From: JBBRYW01 sp038253945
GTDB taxonomy: Bacteria > Actinomycetota > Thermoleophilia > Gaiellales > Gaiellaceae
NCBI GenBank assembly: GCA_038253945.1
Contig: JBBSGR010000002.1
Coordinates: 124,001 to 188,000 of the forward strand
Reading direction: 5' to 3'
Length of the DNA: 64,000 bases
The notes beneath the pieces were generated by a model. The model was given only the letters and a program-made list of their open reading frames with translations, did no database searches and was not told where the DNA came from. How positions within the stretch are numbered: the stretch's first letter is position 1; every line of letters starts with the position of its first letter. The translations under genes were made by a program, and so were the position numbers. Shown one piece after another: positions 41,790 through 50,991 of this stretch.

Positions 41790-43184
41790 TCAGCCGGCGA
41801 GCTTCGCGAGCCGTGCCAGACCCTCGCGCAGTCGCTGCTCGCTCGCGCTGGCGTACGAGAGCCGCAGGTACGGCGCCGGCGGCTCCGCGGGAAACCAGGG
41901 GCGGCCGGGAAACACGAGCACGCCGGCGGCAGCAGCCGCTTCCGCCAGCGCGGCCTCGTCGGTGTCGGCGGGCAGCTCGACCCAGAGGCAGAGCCCTCCT
42001 CGCGGCCGCCCGAAGGGGCGCCAGTCCGGTAGGTCGCGCGCGAGCAAAGCCAAGAGCACGTCGCGCCGATGGGCGAGCTCCCGTCTGAGCCCGCGCAGGT
42101 GGCGCAGCCAGGCGGTACTCGCGACGAGCTCGAGTGCGGTCTGCTGCAGGAGTCCGGACACGAAGAAGTCGTCGACGACGCGTGCACCTCTGAACCGCAT
42201 GCCAGCCGGTCCTCGGGCGGCGACGCCGGCCACACGCAGGCTCGGCGCGGTCGACTTCGTGAGTGACCGGATGTACACGACGTGCCCGTGCGGATCGCGG
42301 CTGACGAGCGGGGCCGGTGGAGGCACGCCGTCAAGCCCGAGATCGCGTGCGTACTCGTCCTCGACGACGAATGCGCCGTGCGCGCGGGCGAGCTCGAGGA
42401 CGTCGTCTCGGCGCCTCTCCGACAGGACCGAGCCGTGCGGGTTCGCGTAGGTCGGCTGGAGCATGATCAGCCGCGCCCCGGTCCGCGTCAGCGTCTCCTC
42501 GAGCAGATCCACTCGCACGCCGTCCCCGTCGACCGGCACGGGAACGGGCACGAGGCCGGCGCCGCGTGCCGCAGCGAGCGCGCCGATGTACGTGGGCGCT
42601 TCGACGAGGACGCTGTCGCCGCGGCGGCCGAGCGCGCGGAACACCGTGGCGAGAGCCGCCTGCGCGCCGGGAGTGATCACGACGTCGCTCGCCGTCAGGC
42701 CGCCGCCGGCGTCGCGGGCAAACCACGCACGCAGCTCGTTCACGCCTTCGAGCGGGACACGGGCCCACGACTCCGCTCGTCGTGCCGCCCGCGTGCTGGC
42801 CGCGGCCAGCGCTGCCATTGGCAGGAGGTCGGCCTCGACGAAGCCGCTCGAGAGCGAGATGACGTCGTCCGCGGGCATGGCGAGCAGCCGGTCGAGCCCG
42901 CCTGGATCGACACCGGCTGCGCCGAGGGCGACGGCCTGCCAGGAGAAGTCGGGCGCCTCGACGAGGGAGCGAACCGGCGAGCCGGCTACGAAAGTCCCTC
43001 GTCCGGGGCGCGCCACGACGAGGCCTTCGGCCGCCAACCGCGCGACAGCGCGCTGCACCGTGACCGGGCTCGCGCGATGCCGCCGAACGAGATCGCGAAC
43101 GGACGGAAGGCGGCCCCCCGGGCTCAGCGCTGCTGCCTGGCCGCGCAGGTCGGAGAGAACGCGGTCGTCGGCCGTGGCGGGCAT
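41790..43184 (-). CDS. MocR-type regulator: GntR winged helix fused to aminotransferase-like domain
   Basis: The 464-residue protein has a GntR DNA-binding domain (LPSVRDLVRRHRASPVTVQRAV at about 26-47, given as pattern) and a fold-type I aminotransferase domain with the cofactor lysine in RSLTKSTAPSLRVAG and the Asp motif in VVEDEYARDL. MocR proteins bind pyridoxal phosphate and control vitamin B6, GABA or transporter genes. The start lies only 18 bases from that of the divergent EamA transporter, its likely target. Confidence 0.92.
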   Translation of the reverse strand: MPATADDRVLSDLRGQAAALSPGGRLPSVRDLVRRHRASPVTVQRAVARLAAEGLVVARPGRGTFVAGSPVRSLVEAPDFSWQAVALGAAGVDPGGLDRLLAMPADDVISLSSGFVEADLLPMAALAAASTRAARRAESWARVPLEGVNELRAWFARDAGGGLTASDVVITPGAQAALATVFRALGRRGDSVLVEAPTYIGALAAARGAGLVPVPVPVDGDGVRVDLLEETLTRTGARLIMLQPTYANPHGSVLSERRRDDVLELARAHGAFVVEDEYARDLGLDGVPPPAPLVSRDPHGHVVYIRSLTKSTAPSLRVAGVAARGPAGMRFRGARVVDDFFVSGLLQQTALELVASTAWLRHLRGLRRELAHRRDVLLALLARDLPDWRPFGRPRGGLCLWVELPADTDEAALAEAAAAAGVLVFPGRPWFPAEPPAPYLRLSYASASEQRLREGLARLAKLAG

Positions 43185-43238
43185 TCGCTGTTATCTTAAG
43201 AGATGAGCTGCCGCGGTAACGTTATCGGGCGCCGAGGG
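43185..43238. promoter_or_regulatory. Compact divergent control region of mocR and the EamA transporter
   Basis: Only 18 bases separate the two start codons. They contain ttatcttaagaga, giving -10-like TAAGAT toward mocR and TATCTT toward the transporter, so both transcripts look leaderless. Just inside the transporter frame lies GGTAACGTTATC with the perfect core TAACGTTA, a likely regulator site. GTTATC occurs twice. Confidence 0.45.
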
Positions 43239-44153
43239 GTGACGTTTCTCGGCTCGAGACGGCTCGCCGGCCTGCTGCTGGGCGCGCTCGGCGTCATGAT
43301 CTTCTCCTTTTCCTTCCCCGCGACGAAGCTGGCGCTTCGGGGCTTCGACCCCTGGTTCGTCGCATTTGGGAGAGCCGTCGTGGCGGGCGCACTGGGAGCC
43401 TGCGTGCTCTGGCTGCTGCGCGCGAGGCGGCCGACGACGACGCAGTGGGGTCGCCTGCTCATCGTGGCCGGCGGCGTCGTCGTCGGGTTCCCGGTTCTGT
43501 CGGCTTTGGCTCTCGAGACGAGCAGCTCGGCGCACGGCGCGGTGGTGATCGCGGTGCTGCCCGCGGCTACCGCGGTCGCCGCGGTGCTGCGCGCCGGTGA
43601 GAGGCCGGGAGTGCTCTTCTGGCTTTCGGCCGTGGCGGGGGCGGCCGTGGTAACGGGATTCGCCGCGCGGGCCGGCGGAGGCCTGAAGGCGAGCGATCTC
43701 TTCTTGCTCGGGGCGGTCGTCGTCTGCGGGCTCGGCTACGCGGAGGGGGGCGTGCTCGCGCGTGATCTCGGCGCTCCCCAGACGATCTGCTGGGCCTTGA
43801 TCCTGAGCCTGCCGGTTACGTTGCCGGCGGCGCTGGCCACGGCGCCCGCCACGCGGGCTTCGGCGGCCGCTCTCTTCGGCTTCGCATACGTCAGCGTCGG
43901 CTCGATGTTCCTCGGCTTCTTCGCCTGGTACGGAGGGCTCGCCCGGGGCGGAGTAGCGCGCGTGGGGCAGCTACAGCTCTTTCAGACGCCGCTGACGCTC
44001 GGCTGGAGCGCGATCGTGCTCGGGGAGCGCATCGGGCCGCTCACGATCCTCGTGGCGGGAGCGGTGCTCGTAAGCGTGGCCGCCACGCAGCGCGCTCGCA
44101 TCGGGTCGAAAAGCCTGCCGGCCAGTCGCACGACGGCAGCGGCTCGAAAGTGA
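43203..44153 (+). CDS. EamA/DMT-superfamily transporter
   Basis: The 316-residue protein has ten helices in two EamA repeats: FSFSFPATKLALRGFDPWFVAFGRA in the first and SVGSMFLGFFAWYGGLARGGVARVGQLQLFQTPLT in the second, cited here as the marker loops. Such transporters export amino acids or metabolites, and MocR-linked ones often handle amines or pyridoxal compounds. ATG 43203 suits a leaderless mRNA; GTG 43239 is an alternative if the regulator site lies upstream of the start. Confidence 0.87.
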   Translation: MSCRGNVIGRRGVTFLGSRRLAGLLLGALGVMIFSFSFPATKLALRGFDPWFVAFGRAVVAGALGACVLWLLRARRPTTTQWGRLLIVAGGVVVGFPVLSALALETSSSAHGAVVIAVLPAATAVAAVLRAGERPGVLFWLSAVAGAAVVTGFAARAGGGLKASDLFLLGAVVVCGLGYAEGGVLARDLGAPQTICWALILSLPVTLPAALATAPATRASAAALFGFAYVSVGSMFLGFFAWYGGLARGGVARVGQLQLFQTPLTLGWSAIVLGERIGPLTILVAGAVLVSVAATQRARIGSKSLPASRTTAAARK

Positions 44154-44193
44154 AGAGCAGAGAGGAGCGGGCGCTACTCCCCAGTACGCGAGC

Positions 44194-45147
44194 TCACCGG
44201 TCGGCGAAGCGGTCGGTGGCGGCGACCAGGTGCGCGGTCATGTCCGGACCGCCGGAATGGCCGGTGCCGACAAGATGCAGCTCGGCATCTGGCCAGGACC
44301 GGGCAAGCTCCCACGGCGTCATGGCGGGGCTGCCGAGGTCGAGCCGGCCGTGCACGAGGACGCCGGGAATGCCCGCGAGCCGCCCGGCCTCGCGCAGCAG
44401 GATGCCGTCCTCGAGCCAGGCATGGTGGTGGAAGTAGTGGGTCACGATCCGGGCGAAGGCCATGCGAAACCGGGGGTCCTCGTAGCGAGGGCTGGGCTGG
44501 TGGCCCTCCTCCAATGAGTTGACGGCATCCTCCCAGTCGCACCAGTCGCGGGCCGCCCGCTCGCGAACCGAGGGATCGGAGTTGTTCAGAAGGCGGTGGT
44601 ACGCGGCGACCAGGTCGCCGTCCCGCTCGGGTTCGGGCACTCCGGCACGGAACTTCGCCCATTGCTCGGGGAAGAACCGGCCGACGCCGTGGTAGAGCCA
44701 ATGGATGTCGGCGGGGCGCGTCATGGTGACGGAGCCGAGCACGATCTCGCTGACCCGCCGCGGGTGCCGCTCGGCGTAGGCGAGCGCGAGCGTGGCCCCC
44801 CACGAAGCTCCCCACACCAGCCAGTGCGCGACGCCGAGGTGCTCGCGCAGGAGCTCGATGTCGGCGACCAGGTGGTGGGTCGTGTTGGCAGCCAGGGCGG
44901 TCCCGGGGTCGCCGGCGTGCGGGACGCTCCGACCTGCGCCGCGCTGGTCGAACAGCACGATTCGATAGGCGTCGGGATCGAAGTAGCGTCGAAAGGCGGG
45001 CGTGCAGCCGGAACCAGGGCCGCCGTGCAGGACGACCGCGGACTTGCCGCCCGGAGCGCCGCAGACCTCCCAGTACACCTGCTGACCCTCGCCCACGGCG
45101 AGCATGCCGCTCTCGTACGGTTCCAGCTCGGGGTAACGGCTCACCAT
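44194..45147 (-). CDS. pip: Proline iminopeptidase (alpha/beta hydrolase)
   Basis: The 317-residue enzyme has the oxyanion segment VVLHGGPGSG, DQRGAGRS, the nucleophile elbow WGASWGATLALAYAERHP (Ser in GASWG), the catalytic Asp in HGRLDLGSP and the His in GTGHSGGPD, all typical of bacterial proline iminopeptidases. It removes N-terminal proline from peptides in the cytoplasm. This might feed the proline catabolic genes at 21-25 kb, although it is not linked to them. Confidence 0.92.
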   Translation of the reverse strand: MVSRYPELEPYESGMLAVGEGQQVYWEVCGAPGGKSAVVLHGGPGSGCTPAFRRYFDPDAYRIVLFDQRGAGRSVPHAGDPGTALAANTTHHLVADIELLREHLGVAHWLVWGASWGATLALAYAERHPRRVSEIVLGSVTMTRPADIHWLYHGVGRFFPEQWAKFRAGVPEPERDGDLVAAYHRLLNNSDPSVRERAARDWCDWEDAVNSLEEGHQPSPRYEDPRFRMAFARIVTHYFHHHAWLEDGILLREAGRLAGIPGVLVHGRLDLGSPAMTPWELARSWPDAELHLVGTGHSGGPDMTAHLVAATDRFADR

Positions 45148-45394
45148 GCGTGTGCCCCTCCAATCGGTGCGCGGCTCCCGTGCCGCCAGGGCGGATCGGC
45201 TCCCACCCTACGAAACCCCCGGCCAGGATCGCTTCCTGGGCGGCCGAGACGCGGCTCTTGCCCGTTTGCGACGAACCTCGAGCGCGGAATGCCGTGCGAG
45301 GTGTGTTTTGCCCAGCGCTTGCCAAGTGACTCTCGAGGCATACGAGGCGGGCTCTGTGGCGCGCGGCCGGAGCGGATCTTGCTACGAAGAGTGG

Positions 45395-46157
45395 ATGAAC
45401 AACGTCAAGATCTTCGGCCCGGTCGACGAGCGCAGCTTGAAGCAGCTGGAGCGCTGCATGGTGGCCGGCGACGCCGAGTGGGGCGTCCTCTGCGCCGATC
45501 ACCACCCCGGCTACTCGCAGCCGATCGGCGGCGCCGTCGCCGTCAACCTGATGGCGGACGCCCAAGGCCACGTCTGGATCGGCGTTCATTTCGGCTCGCG
45601 CGGCTTCGGCCACAAGACTGCATCCGGCTTCCTCGCGCTCGCCCAAGGTCTGCCGTTCGACGCGAAGGCCCAAGAGGGAGGGCTTCGTCGGGGGCTCGAT
45701 GGGGGACGAGTCGGTGATTCTCGAGGGGATTGCCGGAGCCGAGGCGGAACAGTCGCTCTTCTCGACGGTGCACGGCGCAGGTCGAGTGATGAGCCGCTCT
45801 CAGGCCGCCGGCCGCATTCGTCGCCGTAAGCGCTGGGTGTGCCGAGATCGGGACTGCAAGCGGGTCTTCGACTCGGCGAAGGCTCGCTGCCCGGATCATC
45901 CCGGCACGGCGTTGCAGAAGCACTCGGTCGTCGAGCGGGTAAAGCCGGGCCTCGTCGACTGGCCCGCGGTGCAGGCGCGCCTGCGCGAGCGGGGAATCGT
46001 GATCGTGGGCGGGGGCGCCGACGAGGCACCGGAGGTCTACAAGCGCCTGCCCGAGGTTCTCGCAGCGCACACGGGCTCGATCCGCGTGACGAGCACCTTG
46101 CGACCCCTCGGCGTCGCGATGGCCGGCCGCGACGCCTTCGATCCATACAAGGATTAG
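45395..46157 (+). pseudogene. rtcB: RtcB RNA ligase remnant with internal deletions
   Basis: ATG 45395 opens NNVKIFGPVDERSLKQLE...LCADHHPGYSQPIGGAVA, the RtcB N-terminal region. The segment with the catalytic Cys (normally DxGCGN) is missing. The frame jumps to HVWIGVHFGSRGFGHK and ends after LPFDAKAQEG. A second frame resumes with REGFVGGSMGDESVILEG, STVHGAGRVMSRSQA (the GMP-binding His) and ends at 46157. Known RtcB proteins are near 480 residues; here roughly 250 remain in two frames. It cannot be an active ligase. Confidence 0.8.
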
Positions 46158-46247
46158 GGAACGTCTGCCCTGACGCGCGGATCAGCGGTGCTCGGGAGGG
46201 ACGAGCCGTCGCGCGGCGAGCGCGACCGGCGAGGGTATGGTCGGCCG

Positions 46248-46907
46248 GTGCAGGAGAGCCGCCCCGCCGCTTCATCCGACACGCGGCTCGTCGAGGCGCT
46301 GAAGGCCCGCGACGAGGCCGCCTTTCGGGAGCTCGTCCGAGAGCACCACGAAGCTCTCCTGCGCGTCGCCACGATCTACGTCCGAAGCCGCGCGGTCGCC
46401 GAGGAGGTCGTTCAGGAGACATGGCTCGCCGTTCTGAACGGGATCGATCGCTTCGAGGGGCGCTCGTCGCTCAAGACCTGGATCTTCAGGATTCTCTCGA
46501 ACATCGCGAAGACCCGGGCGGAGCGCGAAGGGCGCGTGATCCCGCTCTCGACGCTCGTCGACCCGGCCGCCGTCCCGGACCCCGCGGTTCCTCCCGAGCG
46601 CTTCCGGCCGGCGTACGACCCGAGCCGGCCGGGCTGGTGGGCGGCGCCCCCCGAAGAATGGGAACTTCCCGAGGACCAGCTTCTTCGCACCGAGCTGAGA
46701 GGTCGCCTGCAAGCGGCGATCGAGGAGCTGCCGCCGAGCCAGCGCGCGGTGATCACCCTGCGCGACGTCCTCGGCTGGCCGGCGGACGAGGTCTGTAATG
46801 CTCTCGCGCTCAGCGCGACTAACCAGAGGGTGCTTCTTCACCGCGCGCGGTCGAAGGTGCGTCGAGCTCTGGAGGACTACATGTCGGCAAGGGATGGCGC
46901 TCCATGA
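46248..46907 (+). CDS. ECF-type RNA polymerase sigma factor
   Basis: About 219 residues. Region 2 is visible in EEVVQETWLAVLNGIDRFEGRSSLKTWIFRILSNIAKT (cited as the ECF core pattern) and region 4 in LPPSQRAVITLRDVLGWPADEVCNAL with LHRARSKVRRAL. An extended linker rich in Pro and Trp (PGWWAAPPEEWELPEDQ) lies between. GTG 46248 fits a leaderless start: TATGGT, six bases, GTG. It overlaps the anti-sigma gene by four bases (ATGA). Confidence 0.92.
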   Translation: MQESRPAASSDTRLVEALKARDEAAFRELVREHHEALLRVATIYVRSRAVAEEVVQETWLAVLNGIDRFEGRSSLKTWIFRILSNIAKTRAEREGRVIPLSTLVDPAAVPDPAVPPERFRPAYDPSRPGWWAAPPEEWELPEDQLLRTELRGRLQAAIEELPPSQRAVITLRDVLGWPADEVCNALALSATNQRVLLHRARSKVRRALEDYMSARDGAP

Positions 46908-47152
46908 TGACCGGCGAACTGCTTACCTGTCAGGAGCTGGTCGAGCTGGTCACGCTCTATCTCGAGGATGCTCTCCCGCAGCCGGGCAGGCAGCGCTTCG
47001 AAGAGCATCTCGCGGCGTGCAAGGGCTGCGCGGTGTACCTCGACCAGATGAGGACGACGATCGACCTCGTCGGCCGCCTCAGCCCGGAGTCGATCTCGTC
47101 CGAGGCCGAGGCGGAGCTCCTCGACGCGTTCCGCGGCTGGAAGTCGCGCTAG
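46904..47152 (+). CDS. Zinc-finger (zf-HC2) anti-sigma factor
   Basis: The 82-residue soluble protein has the zinc-binding HLAACKGC (HxxxCxxC) motif with an upstream Cys/Glu helix (LTCQELVELVTLYLED). It should bind and restrain the ECF sigma factor encoded immediately upstream and overlapping it (ATGA). No membrane helix follows, so this is a cytoplasmic ZAS protein, possibly redox-sensing. Its stop region overlaps the stop of the convergent aldo/keto reductase gene by four bases. Confidence 0.9.
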   Translation: MMTGELLTCQELVELVTLYLEDALPQPGRQRFEEHLAACKGCAVYLDQMRTTIDLVGRLSPESISSEAEAELLDAFRGWKSR

Positions 47153-48174
47153 GCCCGGCTCGAGGCGGCCCAGAGGTCGACGCCGCCGTCGCCGGCGTAG
47201 CGATCGATCTGCGCCAGTTCCGTCTCGTCGAAGCTCAGACGCTCGAGGGCGCCCACGTTCGCCTCGAGCTGGGCGACGCTGCTCGCCCCGACGAGCGTCG
47301 AGGTCATGCGCGGGTCACGGAGCGTCCAGGCAAGCGCCATCTGCGCGAGCGTCTGGCCGCGCCCGGCCGCGATCTCGTTCAGGGCGCGGATTCTCGCGAG
47401 GTTCTCGTCGGAGAGGAGATCGGGCGAGAGCGACTCGTTCCGGCTCGCTCTCGACCCATCGGGTATGCCGTCGAGGTACCTGTCGGTGAGCATCCCCTGG
47501 GCGAGCGGCGAGAACCCGATGCAGCCGCTCCCCTCGGCGGCGAGCGTCTCCAGCAGCTCGTCCTCGATCCAGCGGTTCAGCAGCGAGTAGGAGGGCTGGT
47601 GGATCAGGAGAGGCGTGCCCAGCCGGCTCAGGATCGCAGCCGCCTCACGTGTCTTCTCCGCCGAGTAGGACGAGACGCCCGCGTAGAGCGCCTTACCCTG
47701 CCGTACGGCAGCGTCGAGGGCGCCCATCGTCTCCTCCAGCGGAGTGTCCGGGTCGAATCGATGGGAGTAGAAGATGTCGACGTAGGGCAGGCCGAGACGG
47801 CGGAGGCTCGCATCGAGGCTCGCCAGCAGGTACTTGCGGGATCCCCAGTCGCCGTAGGGGCCGGGCCACATGTCGTAGCCCGCCTTCGTCGAGACGATCA
47901 GCTCGTCGCGGTAGGGCGCGAGGTCCTCGCGCAGCAGGCGGCCGAAGGTCTCCTCGGCCGAGCCGTACGGCGGCCCGTAGTTGTTCGCGAGATCGAAATG
48001 TGTGATGCCGAGGTCGAACGCGCGCCGTACGATCGCGCGGCTCGTCTCGAGCGGCCGCACGGCGCCGAAGTTGTGCCAGAGGCCGAGCGATACCACGGGC
48101 AGGCGCAGGCCGCTGCGGCCGCAGCGCCTGTAGCGCATCTGCTCGTAGCGACCTTCGGCGGGGACGTAGGTCAT
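47149..48174 (-). CDS. Aldo/keto reductase (YghZ/Kv-beta-like)
   Basis: From ATG 48174 the protein has 341 residues with the AKR barrel: GITHFDLANNYGPPYGSAEETFG contains the catalytic Asp and Tyr, STKAGYDMWPGPYGDWGSRKYL the catalytic Lys, and FYSHRFDPDTPLEETM the catalytic His. This subset resembles YghZ, which reduces L-glyceraldehyde 3-phosphate and other aldehydes with NADPH. ATG overlaps the stop of the upstream reductase by one base (TAATG). The open frame continuing upstream is a shadow. Confidence 0.9.
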   Translation of the reverse strand: MTYVPAEGRYEQMRYRRCGRSGLRLPVVSLGLWHNFGAVRPLETSRAIVRRAFDLGITHFDLANNYGPPYGSAEETFGRLLREDLAPYRDELIVSTKAGYDMWPGPYGDWGSRKYLLASLDASLRRLGLPYVDIFYSHRFDPDTPLEETMGALDAAVRQGKALYAGVSSYSAEKTREAAAILSRLGTPLLIHQPSYSLLNRWIEDELLETLAAEGSGCIGFSPLAQGMLTDRYLDGIPDGSRASRNESLSPDLLSDENLARIRALNEIAAGRGQTLAQMALAWTLRDPRMTSTLVGASSVAQLEANVGALERLSFDETELAQIDRYAGDGGVDLWAASSRA

Positions 48175-49199
48175 TACCGGCGACGCAGCGAGGCCGAGGC
48201 GAGCGACGGGGGCGTGTACCCCGCATCGACGGGGTTGAAGCTCGTCCCCGGTTGGACGATCTCGTCGATGCGGTCGAGCGTGGCATCGTCGAGCTCGACG
48301 GACGGCGCACCGAGCTGTGACTCGAGTTGCTCCATCGTGCGAGGGCCGATGATCGCCGACGTAACGGCGGGATGTCGGAGCACGAAGGCGAGAGCGAGGT
48401 CGATGAGCGCCAACCCCACCTCGTCCGCAAGCTGAGCGAGGGCATCGGCGGCGTCGAGCTTCCGCTGGTTCTCGGGCAGGGACAGGTCGAAGCGGGCGGG
48501 AATCCGCTGAGCCCGGGTGCTGGTCGGCGCCTCGCGGCCCTTGCGGTACCTGCCCGACAGCCAGCCGCCGGCGAGCGGGCTCCATCCGATCACGCCGATC
48601 CCGTACCGCTCGCAGACGGGCAGCACGTCTGCCTCGACGCCGCGCACGAGCAGCGAGTAGGGCGGCTGCTCGCAGACGAACCGCTCCCGGCCTCGCCGCT
48701 CGGCTACCCACTGCGCTTCGACGATTGCGTGCGCCGGGAACGTCGAGCTGCCGAGGTAGCGGATCTTCCCCGAGCGAACGAGGTCCGTGAGAGCCCCGAG
48801 CGTCTCGTCGACGTCACAGTCCGGCTCGGGCCGGTGCACCTGGTAGAGGTCGATCCAGTCGGTGCCGAGCCGACGGAGACTTGCTTCGACCTCCTGCATG
48901 ATCCAGCGGCGCGAGTTGCCCCGCTGGTTCGGGTCGTCGCCCATCGTGCCGTGGAACTTCGTCGCGAGCACAACGGTGTCTCGCCTCCCTCCCGCGAGCG
49001 CCTTGCCGACGATCTCCTCGGACTCGCCCCTCGCGTAGACGTCGGCGGTGTCGACGAAGTTGATCCCGGCGTCGAGGGCGCGGTGGATGATCCTGACCGA
49101 CTCGTCGTGGTCGGGGTTGCCCCACGCCCCGAACATCATCGTGCCGAGGCACAGGGGGCTGACCTGGACACCCGTGCGCCCGAGAGTGCGGTACTCCAC
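48174..49199 (-). CDS. Aldo/keto reductase
   Basis: The 341-residue protein has the AKR catalytic set: GINFVDTADVYARGESEEIVG (Asp, Tyr), VVLATKFHGTMGDDPNQRG (Lys) and YQVHRPEPDCDVDETLGAL (His). It should reduce aldehydes or sugars with NADPH. GTG 49199 matches a leaderless promoter: TAGCAT, six bases, GTG. It forms a two-gene unit with the reductase downstream and is divergent from the glucose dehydrogenase gene. Confidence 0.9.
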   Translation of the reverse strand: MEYRTLGRTGVQVSPLCLGTMMFGAWGNPDHDESVRIIHRALDAGINFVDTADVYARGESEEIVGKALAGGRRDTVVLATKFHGTMGDDPNQRGNSRRWIMQEVEASLRRLGTDWIDLYQVHRPEPDCDVDETLGALTDLVRSGKIRYLGSSTFPAHAIVEAQWVAERRGRERFVCEQPPYSLLVRGVEADVLPVCERYGIGVIGWSPLAGGWLSGRYRKGREAPTSTRAQRIPARFDLSLPENQRKLDAADALAQLADEVGLALIDLALAFVLRHPAVTSAIIGPRTMEQLESQLGAPSVELDDATLDRIDEIVQPGTSFNPVDAGYTPPSLASASLRRR

Positions 49200-49282
49200 G
49201 GCGCGATGCTATCCGGCGACACGTCCAGGCTCGCCTTAGGGTCTCGCTGTAACGACGGGCCAGCCCCGAAGACAGGAGCCGC

Positions 49283-50398
49283 ATGAAAGCGATAGCAGTA
49301 CATCCGGGCAAGAAGAACTCGATGCACCTCCGGGACGTCCCGGAGCCGAAGGTCACCGACATTCCCGAGGGCCGCGGCGTGCTCGTCAAGGTGCTGCGCG
49401 TCGGCGTCGACGGGACGGACAAGGAGATCAACGCCGCCGAGTACGGTGCGGCACCTCCCGGCGACGACTTCCTCGTCACCGGCCACGAGAGCTTCGGCCG
49501 GGTGGTCGAGGTCGGGCCGAACGTCCCGACGACGATTCGGCCGGGCGTCTACGTCGTCGCGAGCGTCAGGCGGCCGGACACGGGCATCTACGGGAGGATC
49601 GGCCTCCAGGACTTTACGACCGACGACGTCTACTACGAGCGGGGGATCAACCTCCTGCACGGATACCTCACCGAGCTCTACGTCGAGGATGCGCAGTACG
49701 TCTTCCCGCTCTCCGACAACCTGCGCGAGGTGGGCGTGCTGCTCGAGCCGACCACCGTCGCCGAGAAGGGCGTCAACCAGGCATACGAGATCCAGCGCCG
49801 GTTGAAGGTCTGGCAACCGCAGCGTGCCTGCATCCTCGGGTCGGGCACGATCGGCCTTCTGACTGCGCTCGTGGCACGGCTGCGCGGACTCGAGCTGACC
49901 GTCCTCTCGCTGCCACGGAAGCCGTACCGGAACGCAGCCCTCGTCGAGCAGCTCGGCGGTGTCTACGCGTCGTCGCAAGACACGACGCTCGCAGACCTCA
50001 GCGCGGAGCGCGGGCCGTTCGACCTCATGTTCGACGCCACGGGATTCAGCCCGATCGTCTGGGAGGCGGCCGAGGTGCTGGGCAAGGACGGCGTCCTCGT
50101 CCTGTCCTCGATCACGGGCGGCGATCGCAAGACCGAGATCAACTCGGACCGGATCAACCAAAGCTTCGTGCTCGGCAACAAGGTGATGGTCGGCACGGTG
50201 AACGCCTCGCCGAACGACTTCCGGACCGGGGTGGACGACCTGATCAAGGCCGAAGCGCTCTACCCCGGGTGGCTGAAGCAGCTCCTGACGACGCCGATCC
50301 GCGGCCTCGCAGGCTACGAGGAGATGCTCCGCCAGCTGACCGAGAACCGCGAGGCGATCAAGGTCTACGTCGAGGTCGCCGAGAGCGGCGCCCCGTGA
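49283..50398 (+). CDS. gdh: Zinc-type glucose 1-dehydrogenase (medium-chain)
   Basis: The 371-residue protein has GVDGTDKEINAAEYG and TGHESFGRVVEVG, the catalytic-zinc region of archaeal-type glucose dehydrogenases, plus the dinucleotide motif CILGSGTIGLLTAL and the distinctive C-terminal DRINQSFVLGNKVMVGTVNA. It oxidises glucose or related aldoses to the lactone with NAD(P). It leads an operon with an O-acetyltransferase and a GH15 enzyme that can release glucose, giving a coherent route from alpha-glucan or trehalose to gluconate. AGGAG precedes the ATG. Confidence 0.88.
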   Translation: MKAIAVHPGKKNSMHLRDVPEPKVTDIPEGRGVLVKVLRVGVDGTDKEINAAEYGAAPPGDDFLVTGHESFGRVVEVGPNVPTTIRPGVYVVASVRRPDTGIYGRIGLQDFTTDDVYYERGINLLHGYLTELYVEDAQYVFPLSDNLREVGVLLEPTTVAEKGVNQAYEIQRRLKVWQPQRACILGSGTIGLLTALVARLRGLELTVLSLPRKPYRNAALVEQLGGVYASSQDTTLADLSAERGPFDLMFDATGFSPIVWEAAEVLGKDGVLVLSSITGGDRKTEINSDRINQSFVLGNKVMVGTVNASPNDFRTGVDDLIKAEALYPGWLKQLLTTPIRGLAGYEEMLRQLTENREAIKVYVEVAESGAP

Positions 50399-50991
50399 AC
50401 GACCCGCCGACGCCGGGCGGTACGAGCGAGCGCCGGAAAATGCTCGCCGGCGAGCTCTACGACTCCTTCGCGCCCGAGCTCGCCGAGGAGCGAATCCGGG
50501 CGCGGCGCCTGCTCGCCGCTTTCAACGCCACGGACGCGGCCGACCGGGAGCAGCGCGCGCGAGTACTCGACCAGCTGATCGGCTCGCTCGGCGAAGAGGT
50601 CTGGGTCGAGCCGCCCTTCCTGTGCGATTACGGCGCCAACATCTCGCTCGGCGACGGCGCCTATCTCAACGCGAACTGCGTCGTACTCGACTGCGCCCTG
50701 GTCGAGATCGGCGCGGGCGCGCTGCTAGGCCCGAACGTCCAGATCTATGCGGCGGCGCACCCGATCTCGCGCGCCGCGCGCGCCGCGGGCAAGGAGTATG
50801 CGCTGCCGGTCACGATCGGCCCCGACACCTGGATCGGTGGTGCGGCCGTCATCCTGCCGGGCGTCAGCGTGGGCCAGGGGAGCGTTGTGGGAGCCGGCAG
50901 CGTCGTCACGCGCGACGTGCCCCCGGAAGTGCTGGCCGCCGGCAACCCGTGCCGCGTCATCCGCCAACTGGAGGAGGAACTCGATGAATGA
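50395..50991 (+). CDS. Maltose/galactoside-type O-acetyltransferase (left-handed beta helix)
   Basis: From GTG 50395, overlapping the glucose dehydrogenase stop (GTGA), the protein has 198 residues. It has the N-terminal helix MLAGELYDSFAPELAEERIRARRLLAAFN and hexapeptide repeats (ISLGDGAYLNANCVVLDC, VTIGPDTWIGGAAVILPGV) ending in VLAAGNPCRVIR, typical of Maa/LacA acetyltransferases. It acetylates a sugar with acetyl-CoA, perhaps to remove excess or non-metabolisable sugars released in this pathway. It overlaps the GH15 gene by eight bases. Confidence 0.9.
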   Translation: MNDPPTPGGTSERRKMLAGELYDSFAPELAEERIRARRLLAAFNATDAADREQRARVLDQLIGSLGEEVWVEPPFLCDYGANISLGDGAYLNANCVVLDCALVEIGAGALLGPNVQIYAAAHPISRAARAAGKEYALPVTIGPDTWIGGAAVILPGVSVGQGSVVGAGSVVTRDVPPEVLAAGNPCRVIRQLEEELDE

